Source of the DNA: Sporothrix humicola
Taxonomy: Eukaryota > Ascomycota > Sordariomycetes > Ophiostomatales > Ophiostomataceae
Direction: 5' to 3'
NCBI GenBank assembly: GCA_021396245.1
Contig: WNYE01000101.1
Location: 1 to 64,000 of the forward strand
Length of the DNA: 64,000 nt
Shown: positions 56,194 through 64,000 of the stretch, one piece after another
Layout of the letters: the number at the start of each line of letters is the position of its first letter
How positions within the stretch are numbered: position 1 is the first letter of the stretch
Translations under genes and position numbers: made by a program
Notes under the pieces: generated by a model
The model's database searches: none
What the model was told of the DNA's origin: nothing
Seen by the model: only the letters and a program-made list of their open reading frames with translations

Positions 56194-59129
56194 CGTATAA
56201 TGTTGTGAATGTTGGGTGACGGAGAAGGTGGTGGCAAGGAAGAAGCGAAAGATATTCCTGCGGAAAGAGTTCCAGCAAAGAAGATGAGAAGATGGCCGTC
56301 AAAGCTGAGTGCGTATGCGGGTCCGTGAGGCGGTCTCGAGCTGTCGTTAAGTATTGCCAGGAAATGTGGCGGGGATAGCCCTCGTCCAAGGGGTTGCTTC
56401 AAAAAGGGTGTCGTCGTTCTCGCATAAAAAGGATACTGGGAATAAATATTCTAAAATAAGAGCTTTATGAAAGGCACTCTTCAACACGTCAGTCAGCAAA
56501 GAACGGGCAGCAAGGAGCAAGCCGATGCAGCTGCGGGAAACAAAGACAATGATCTGAGATGAAGATGTAGGAAGGTGTAGGGGAAGAAGATGGTCTTGTC
56601 GAAAATAGATGCGCCGCCATCTCAAAGGGCTGAAAGTGTGTCGGCAACCTCAGCGCAGCAGCCCAGGCATCACGAGACGCCACAAAACCACCATGCCTTG
56701 TTCCAAGCGAAAGAGAGGATGATTTGGATGGGAGATGCTGTCAGATGCAGGCGGATAAGGAGAACGAGGAAGAACGAAAAACGGGACAAATAGGGGCGAC
56801 TCTCGGTCCGAGAACGGAACAAAGGCAGGCGGCGAGGTGTTGTGCGAGTCGATGCCGGAGACAGTCGCGCAGTGGTGGATAACATGCAGTCGATGCAGGA
56901 GACAGAAAAAGGAGGATGGGGGATGACAGGTGCATGGCAAAAAAAGGCTGCAGAAACTCACCAGTCAAGAGACGTCGAGTGCGGAAAAAAGGCGCTGCGC
57001 AAGACGCCACCGAGGCCGGGTAGGTATCAATAAAGAGTCGCGAAGCAAACAGACAATGCGATGACCGTTTGCGATGTCCCGAGATGGTGTTCCGTCGCGG
57101 CGTGGGGTGTGGAAGGCTGCCGACGATTGGGTTGGGAGGTTGGCAAAAACATATGGTTTGGGGATGAGTTGTTGATGTTTTTTCGGTTTGTATTTTTTTG
57201 GCGTAGTTTTGGTCTGGCTGGACTGGCTGGCTCCTTCCTCTGCTTTTTTCCTGGGTTTGTCGAGAAACGGGGAGGTGACCCAAGCTCCACTGAAAAGGCA
57301 GGCTAAAGTGGGAGAAAGGAGGGAGGGAAGAGCAAAACGAGTCTCAAAAAAGAAGGGACGACGGGGATGGGGGGCGTTGTGGTCGTTGAGAGGTTAAGAG
57401 AACAGTGCAAGCGGTGCGATGCATCTGCTAGGGGCATTAGGGGCCAAAACAGATGAACGGCGCCTTCTCGACCAGCAAAAATGCAGTACGGATACAGTGC
57501 GAAAATTGCGCCCCACTGCGAGCCTCGAGGTTTACCAGGCAAAATGCCCCCCCCCCAACTCACATATGAACCAAGCCCATAGCCAGCATTTGCATACGCG
57601 TGAGCCGTCTGAGCAATTGCTACCAAACTTATGGAAAGGCCGGCAAACTACAATATGGCATGACTGTATGATTACTGCCGGTGAGGACGGTCCAATACAC
57701 CAAATGTAATCAGATCACCCTAGCAAGTTCAGCCGCGACTTCTGTGGTGCGCAATCCATGGGAAGGAGAGTACACTGTGTGGGACAGGCTGCATACTGTA
57801 TTTTGGCCGTGTCCCCGCTGGCTGCGCTGTATTTTCGCTCCTTCTATTGTGTATTTTGTTCTCCATTTTACTGGCTGCCCCACAGCCTTACGTAAGTCCG
57901 CTGGCCCTCGACATGCCCAGCGCCCCCTAGAGGCCCCCTAGAAATCTCCCTATTCTCCAGCATAAATAATTAGTGAGGCAAGTGCACCCTCGACACACGC
58001 AATGAAAAGGGGCAGAAACATATTTTCTGCATGAAGATACGTTTCTGCATGCAAACGCACTTGGATGCCAGATTGTGCGTCCACCCCTGATGTTTCAAAG
58101 GATGGCAACTTTTTCGCAATGTATGGAACCCAATAAGGGCCCAGCTATGATCTTTATGAATCCGGCGCGGCCAGATGACCACGGCGTGTGTTTATTTCTG
58201 CATTATTTGTGTGTTTGTAAGATACATGTGCCATGTGCTCATGTGCTCGAGATGGGCTAGAAATGGGAGGGCACCATTGTCGAAAGTCAAAAGCCAAAAA
58301 TCAGCCACTCTGAATGGATATAGAGCAGAGGACTCGACACGCCTTGAGTGGTTTCTTTGGGTCGAACTGAGACCAACCAGTGGACAGGGCCATCTGATCT
58401 TTTGGCAGGAGCCACACAGCTGAGCTCGCTGAGGTACTTCCTTCTCCAATTACTTGCAAGATGCAACTGCGCAAACAGGCATGGATGTCATCAGGGAAGG
58501 CATGACTTAAGACGAAAAAGGGGAAGTAACGAAGAGGAAGGAGGGGCTTGGATGCGCTTGCCTCATCGAATGCGCATAGCTCCTTGTTTTGTTTTGTTGT
58601 TTTGCTTCAGTCCTTCGCATCCATCTCGCATCCATCTTTTGTCACAAACCAAGCATTTTTGTCCACACCACCCAAATCAGCGAATAGAGCTATGCACCAC
58701 ATCCCAAATTGACACCCCCATGCACTGCGCACGTATTACGCCGTGCTATGACGGACAGTAACTTGCCACGACCATTACGATACCAAAAGGAGACTGTAAG
58801 TTGCATCCCCATTCAAGCCGAACACAAGTAGTGCAGCAAGCGTTATGACGGTGTCGCTTTGGTGCAGGCCAGCAACGAGTCTAACAGCACAGTCGACAAT
58901 CCAGCAAGGCTGAACCCCACCTTCCCGTGGCGATCATCTCGGCAAACAACCAATACGGTGACCTCATCTCCTCACGAAAGAAAGCTTCCCCTCCTTCAGC
59001 ATCGACATTTCGGTCAAGCCCATTAGTCAACTCATTCCTTCAAAAGCATTACAAAAGCATTACGCGTTGACCAAAGCCGGACAACCTGCCAAAAGCAAAA
59101 AGTACTTGCACGATACAGATATCGATACA
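56194..59129. other. Long intergenic region between divergent genes
   Basis: 2.9 kb with no recognised gene. The part next to 56194 (to about 57.4 kb) is GA-rich on the plus strand, as in long 5' UTRs of regulatory genes. A run of ten C occurs at 57547-57556. Several short open frames are featureless. Confidence 0.5.
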
Positions 59130-60002
59130 ATGGCGGAAGCACAGCCAGAGGTATTCACATTGGCTGGAGGACATAGCCTCAGATACACTCTGACATTCCC
59201 CGAGGCGCCCGAGCGGCAAACGATTCTCCTCTCGAGCCTGCTAACAACAACGGCGGCTGTTTGGGACGAGGTCGTCGCAGTGCTGCACCAGGCCGGCTTC
59301 CGCGTGCTGAGATACGACCATCCAGGCCATGGCGGCTCGTCTGTCCGGACCAAGAAGCTTGCTGACAACACCCTGGACGGCATGGCTGATGATGTCTATG
59401 AGCTGATCCAGTCACTCGGCATCAACCTGCTGCACGCGTGGATCGGCTGCTCGCTCGGCGCCGCCACAGGCGTCACTTTTGCCGCACGCCATCCGGGCGT
59501 CGTCAGCCGCTTGGTGATTGTCGACACAATCAGCGCATCGCCAGCCAATATGGGCGTGGAGGACCTGTTCACGCCTCGCGTCAAGGCTCTGCGGGACGGC
59601 GACACGGACCTCAAGACAGCTCTGGCCCAGAGCCGGCAGCGCTGGCTCGGAGACAAGTGGCTGGCTGAGAACCCTGCCCAGAGTGCGTGGCTCGAACGGC
59701 TGATGGCCGAGACGACACTCGATGGCTTCGAGACCTGCGTTGCAGCGCTGCTCTCGCCGCAGTTTGATCTGAGACGGTTGGCGCCTGCCGTGGCGAGCAG
59801 CGGCGTGGAACGTGTTCTCATTGTTGTAGGCGAAAACGATGCCGATCTGCCCAAGACGATGAAGTCCCTGGCAGAACAGATGAGCGAGGCATCCGGACGG
59901 GCTGTTGGTTTCCATGTGCTGCCGCACGCTGGCCATGCATCGTTCATTGACGCGTTTGAGCCGTGGTGCAGTGTTGTTCTTCCATTCCTTCAAGAAAAGT
60001 GA
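59130..60002 (+). CDS. Alpha/beta hydrolase, 3-oxoadipate enol-lactonase-like
   Basis: 290 residues, one exon, start at 59130 (MAEAQPEVFTLAGG). The oxyanion/strand region reads VLRYDHPGHGGS, and the nucleophile elbow is GCSLGAA with Ser108. The late Asp candidate is in VVGENDADLP and the catalytic His is His269 (LPHAGHASF). The pattern GCSLGAATGVTFAARHP resembles the enol-lactonase (PcaD/CatD) branch, which opens 3-oxoadipate enol-lactone at the end of the protocatechuate/catechol pathway. Many fungal members are annotated this way without proof. It is separated from the oxidoreductase island by the Pin4/Cip gene, so a joint pathway is uncertain. Confidence 0.83.
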   Translation: MAEAQPEVFTLAGGHSLRYTLTFPEAPERQTILLSSLLTTTAAVWDEVVAVLHQAGFRVLRYDHPGHGGSSVRTKKLADNTLDGMADDVYELIQSLGINLLHAWIGCSLGAATGVTFAARHPGVVSRLVIVDTISASPANMGVEDLFTPRVKALRDGDTDLKTALAQSRQRWLGDKWLAENPAQSAWLERLMAETTLDGFETCVAALLSPQFDLRRLAPAVASSGVERVLIVVGENDADLPKTMKSLAEQMSEASGRAVGFHVLPHAGHASFIDAFEPWCSVVLPFLQEK

Positions 60003-61150
60003 TTGTTATTATCGTGTGCGGCTGCCCTCGACGCTATGAATATTAATATACTACGCATGAGCTTTATTAAGATAGGTCACTAAAGGCGGGAAATGAAAAA
60101 AGTATTTATTATTTTATTCTTAATTTTTTACGTGAAATACGTTTTCGTAACTTTTTTTTTCTTTAAAAAAAAAACAATAAATAAAGAAATAAAAAACAAG
60201 AACCTAAAAATAAAATGATATTTAAATCAAACTAAAAATCACATAAAAATAATCATATAGCAGACATTCAACATCCAGCCGAACAACTGTATCAGATTAC
60301 CCATTTCCAGCATCCTACCAGGAAACAAATCGTCAATGTCTTATGCACAGTCAAAGAGCTGCTGGGTTCGAAGCTCTCACATTGGTCTTGTCACGTAGCA
60401 AATTCAGCGAACAAAATCTCCCCAAAACCTGCGGTTTCAATTCATATTCCCAAATTCCGTCCCATCGCCCAGCTCAGCCACAAATTGTAGCAGACGAAAC
60501 CAGACAAACGACTAAGCTAACAGACAACACAGTCCTTTTCAAGAAAGAAAAAAAAGGTACCAGAGATAAGAAAGAGAAATAGAGAGAAAACGGGACGAAT
60601 AGTGGGCATAAAGCCCTAGTGTTACAGTACAAGAAACAGGCCCCTGCCCGAATAAGAGATAAGAAAGAGGAGAGAAAAAGAACACACAAAAAGATGAAGA
60701 GACGCAACGAGCGCAGTATAACCCTCCCCACACTCGGGAAAACGGCGTGTTCTGGGTTGATATAGAGTGCTATTTCAGCACAATACAGAGGGCTGAGAAC
60801 ACGCCAGTCTGCAGTGGCCATAGCCGCTTCCATATCGTGGCCGAAGCCGGGTATCATGAACAAGAAGTGGCTGGATGGCTGACTGCACCCCGAGAAGCTT
60901 GGTGGGAGTTATGGAGGAGATATCGTGTCGCTGGCATCCCCACCTCCGTCGTGGCCTGTGCATCCTCTGAGAAACCGGCCAACAAGCGACAAACAAAAAA
61001 ACGTTCAAACATGGCAGCGAGCAAGCCTGGAAGCAAACCGAAAAAGGAAGAAAAGCAGAAACATCAAAACATGAGTCCGAACGATGGCGAGATACCAAAG
61101 CTAGCTAACTAGCGACGAGCACCAGCTGCTTGTGTATGTCGTCTATCCGC
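60003..61150. other. Intergenic with AT-rich low-complexity tract
   Basis: No gene is recognised. 60040-60250 is extremely AT-rich (T-runs and A-runs, TTATTATTTTATT style) and contrasts with the GC-rich genes around it. The rest is A-rich and probably 3' UTR sequence of the H2A.Z gene near its end. Confidence 0.5.
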
Positions 61151-62198
61151 TCATGCCTCGAGGACAGCCTTGCTCTTCTTCTTCTGCTCGACCTTGAGGA
61201 GGAGCGCGCGGTTGATGTGCGGCAGGACACCACCAAAGGCGATGGTGGCGCGGATCAGGGTGTCGAGCTCCTCGTCACCACGGATGGCGAGCTGCAGATG
61301 GCGGGGCGTGATGCGCTTGACCTTGAGATCCTTTGCGGCGTTGCCAGCCAGCTCGAGAACTTCGGCAGTCAGGTACTCGAGCACGGCAGTCACGTACACG
61401 GCAGCCTTGGCGCCGACACGCATCTTGTTCTGGGTGTTGGCCTTGAGGAAACGCTTGACACGACCGCAGGGGAACTAGAAGAGTTGAAAGTTAGTATTAG
61501 TTGCATGTAGCTGGTTGATGCCTGACGCCCGATTCCCTCCATGGTCATATCGCGTCGATGCTTTACTCCGGGAGGCGGACGCAATGGACAAAAGGATTTG
61601 CTCCGAGGCATCGTGCTGGTGATCGTTGTGGATCTTGCTGCGAGAGAAGGCGAAGGAGACGGCCGGCATGTAGCGTGACTCGATGACAACGTCGCCGAAA
61701 GGTAATCCGCAGATGGCCATGGCTGTCGATAAGTCGCAAAAGTACGTGCTGGCAATCGGAAGCAGTCTGTTGTCGGGCCAATTTGCGTTTGCGACCAGTA
61801 TTTTCCGGGCGTTTTGGAGGGGTCAAAATGCTATCGCCGTCGTGATAGTTGTCAAGAGCGCATCGGGGCGCATCGCGTGTCGTCGATAGCAAGGTCGGTC
61901 GGTCAATTGCGCTGATGTGCGCGTCGTCGAGTGTGCCCAATTGTCGAAGCTCGAGTTGAGAGCCGCAGGACCAAAGTCCAATGTCTAGTCGCATGCGACC
62001 AGCTCACGCGCCAGAAATAAAGCATCGGCACGACACGATCAAGGGATCGCGAGCATCACAATCATCAAACACTGCAAAAGAGAGTCTTACCTGAAGGCCA
62101 GCACGCGCCGAGTGGCTCTGCTGCTTCTTGGGGCCGTCGACCGAAGTCTTGCCGCCTGAGCTCTTGCCGCCCGAAGACTTGCCCTTGCCGCCAGCCAT
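61151..62198 (-). CDS. htz1: Histone H2A.Z variant
   Basis: 143 residues in two exons, 62198-62091 and 61474-61151, separated by a 616-nt intron (GTAAGACTC donor, TTCTAG acceptor). Exon 1 encodes a Gly/Lys/Ser tail (MAGGKGKSSGGKSSGGKTS) and ends ARAGLQ. Exon 2 continues FPCGRVKRFLKANTQNKM. The H2A.Z signature is seen in HLQLAIRGDEELDTLI and IAFGGVLPHINRALLLK, rather than the NIQAVLLPKKT ending of canonical H2A. No SQ(E/D) damage motif is present at the C-terminus, which also excludes H2A.X-type H2A. It replaces H2A at promoters and is deposited by SWR1. The intron is several times longer than others here. Overall a highly conserved core gene. Confidence 0.95.
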
Positions 62199-63782
62199 TG
62201 TATCGAGAGATGCGAAAGTGGAAAAGTGGTTTTCGGAAAGTAAAGTTGGAGATGTTTCGTCGGGGATTAAGTCGCGAAAAAATCAATTATTTTCGCGCGT
62301 GACAATCGAAATCGAGATGCGAAGATACGATGATGCAAAAGCGTAAGTTTTGTTTTGGCGTGGTGGTGGTGATGATAAAAAAAAATTGGAAAAAAGAGGA
62401 AAAGAGGATGAAGAAGAAAAAAAGCGCGGATGTTGCAGTGTTGTTTTTGTTGTGATGAAAGAGAAGGGGGGAGGGAAAGCAAAAGGTAAGGGAGGTATCG
62501 ATAACAAGACACGCGCTGTTTGCTGCTGTTTGGGGGAGAGGGGGGTGCCGTTTTTGGGGTTCTTAGGTAGAAAGGGCAAAAAAGCCTGCAGAAAAGTAAA
62601 AAGGTGGCGGGTCGCTGCCTGGAATTTGAATTCGATGCGCTTTCCGGGGGAGGAATGCAGGCGAAAAACCAAAGGCAATTCACCGTTTCTTTCCTTCTGC
62701 TCCTGTGTTTCTCTTTGTTGTGAGAGGGGAAGTCGCCTTCGCTCACCTTTTGGCGGGGAGCTAAAGCTCTGCTGCCCCCGGTAGCTGACAGGCGCTGTTT
62801 TTTGGGTCGGATTTGCTGGGCGTTTTCTTTGTTGTTTTCTTTCCTTCCCGTTTTGTTGACAGATATCGCCCTCCCGCTCTGTTCCGGCAGGTGCAGGCCT
62901 GTGGCGCCTCCTGCCTCAAAATCAAAACAAGAGCGAGCCACTAGGCTCACCGTATTGGCTGGCTGCCCCACTCGACCACGTGACCATCCCGCCTCAGGAA
63001 GGAAGACAAGGAGAGGGAATAGCTGAGGAATGCAATGGGCAGAAAGGATGATGAGAGTGAAGGAGATAGTGGAAGAAAGTCATCTTACCGTTGAGTTTGA
63101 GCATCTCCATGGAAAGGAGCCCATGTGCAGCCTGGTGTTGACACCGTAGCCAGCCTGCCATGCCGACCAACGTCAACCTGGCAGCCCATCACTCGATGAG
63201 AGAAGGGCAATCAAGGATGGCTGTTTGCCAAGCGCTTTTGCGTCCTGCGTGCTTGCACTTGCAAATATGTGTGAAATAGGCATGGGAGAGATACTGACCG
63301 TCAGAAAACAGTGTCACAGAAGCGTTTTGTTGAAGACGATGGTGCTGGCCTGATGTCGTCAAGTTGGAGATTCGCATTTCGATGTGCCGCTTTTGTGGGA
63401 TAATTCTAGGCTACGCTTGGGTGGATGCCCCTGTGGCTGAGCTGTGGCGCCACCCACCCAACTTGACGAGTCGCTCTTTCCCTCACCTGCAGCGTCGAAT
63501 CTCAAGTCTCATCAGTCTCCTCTGTTTGACTCAGAAATGATCCCAATTCAATAAATGTCTAGAATGCAGAAAGCGCTCAAAAGTATAAACGAACAAGGAA
63601 AGACAGAGCCAACAACAAAACAGAAACAAAAAACACACATATGCTTTCCTGTTGTACAATCAAGCCGCCTGTGCATTGTTGCAACAACGGCAACAATTTA
63701 AGATACATCCCAAGCAACATTACTCATCTCCCTCCAATACTCATTACCGTCCCCAAGCTGTCTTCCGTAACACCCTGTCGAC
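62199..63782. other. Intergenic: H2A.Z promoter and striatin 3' region
   Basis: 1.6 kb. The part near 62200-62500 is rich in T/C on the minus strand, consistent with the H2A.Z 5' UTR/promoter. A CACGTG occurs at about 62978. No gene is recognised. Confidence 0.5.
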
Positions 63783-64000
63783 CTAGCGAGCAAACACCTT
63801 GACCACGCCGTCACCGCCGCCGCTGACAACCCAGCGGCCATCCTGGCTCCAGACGACCGAGCACACGCCCTCGCCGCGCATGATCCGGTGCGACGTGATT
63901 TCCTGTGTGCAGGACCGCTTCTCGAGGCTCCAGAAGCGCAGCGATGCATCGTGGCCGGCGCTGACAAGCTCGCGGCCGTCGGGGCTGAGAGATAGACCGG
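63783..64000 (-). CDS. WD40 protein C-terminus, probable striatin (STRIPAK)
   Basis: Only the last 72 codons are in the window; the 5' part lies beyond 64000. The reading is GLSLSPDGRELVSAGHDASL, then RFWSLEKRSC, then GVCSVVWSQDGRWVVSGGGD and a terminal GVVKVFAR, with the stop at 63783-63785. These are the last WD40 blades. An ending in DGVVKVF is characteristic of striatins (Sordaria PRO11, yeast Far8), scaffold subunits of the STRIPAK complex controlling fusion and development. The blade sequences alone cannot exclude another WD40 protein. Confidence 0.68.
   Translation of the reverse strand, partial: GLSLSPDGRELVSAGHDASLRFWSLEKRSCTQEITSHRIMRGEGVCSVVWSQDGRWVVSGGGDGVVKVFAR

Noticed and set aside
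60350..60420. tRNA-like GGGTTCGAA box
   Set aside because: No matching acceptor, D-arm or anticodon stem could be formed around it.

Overview
The window reads as nuclear DNA of a filamentous ascomycete, most likely a Sordariomycete. Genes are monocistronic, with short GT-AG introns (about 60-100 nt) carrying CTAAC/CTGAC-type branch sites. There are Zn2Cys6 transcription factors, MFS transporters and a fungal P450, plus conserved genes for histone H2A.Z, a Pin4/Cip-type RRM-R3H protein and a striatin. The left end (about 1-2.4 kb) is very TA-rich and satellite-like, as expected for repeat DNA degraded by repeat-induced point mutation (RIP). The order is an inference: coding style would fit Sordariales or Ophiostomatales, but nothing seen here decides it.

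Layout. 1-2.4 kb: degenerate tandem repeats. 2.6-6.3 kb: an Old Yellow Enzyme and an SDR. 6.56-6.92 kb: a candidate three-exon small cysteine-rich secreted protein. 7.4-19.5 kb: a possible glycoside-use module, with a transcription factor carrying a C2HC finger plus a Zn2Cys6 cluster, a Gal80-like Gfo/Idh/MocA protein convergent to it, an SDR relic, a sugar MFS transporter broken by one inserted base, and an intracellular GH78 alpha-L-rhamnosidase. 22.5-24.6 kb: a secreted mosaic protein with a collagen-like stretch and a Ser/Pro mucin-like stretch. 25.3-29.6 kb: a second Zn2Cys6 factor and a TRI12-type MFS pump. 31.8-51.2 kb: eleven genes, almost all enzymes, largely in divergent pairs: two EthD-fold proteins, Zn-alcohol dehydrogenase, VOC/glyoxalase protein, aldo-keto reductase, AtuA/DUF1446 protein, P450, three SDRs and a second TRI12-type MFS transporter. 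51.4-52.1 kb: a GPI-type surface protein. 54.0-64.0 kb: mostly housekeeping genes (Pin4/Cip-like, H2A.Z, striatin), plus an enol-lactonase-like hydrolase.

How the genes may work together (inference). There is no polyketide synthase, NRPS or terpene synthase, so this is not a classical biosynthetic cluster. The mix of uptake, de-rhamnosylation, oxidation (P450, ADH, SDRs, AKR, OYE), carbon-skeleton enzymes (AtuA-like, EthD, VOC, enol-lactonase-like) and efflux fits a catabolic or detoxification island for a plant glycoside or terpenoid/aromatic compound. Two Zn2Cys6 factors and a Gal80-like protein would be the local regulators. The substrate cannot be read from the sequence. All splice sites below were placed by eye, from reading-frame continuity and splice consensus.
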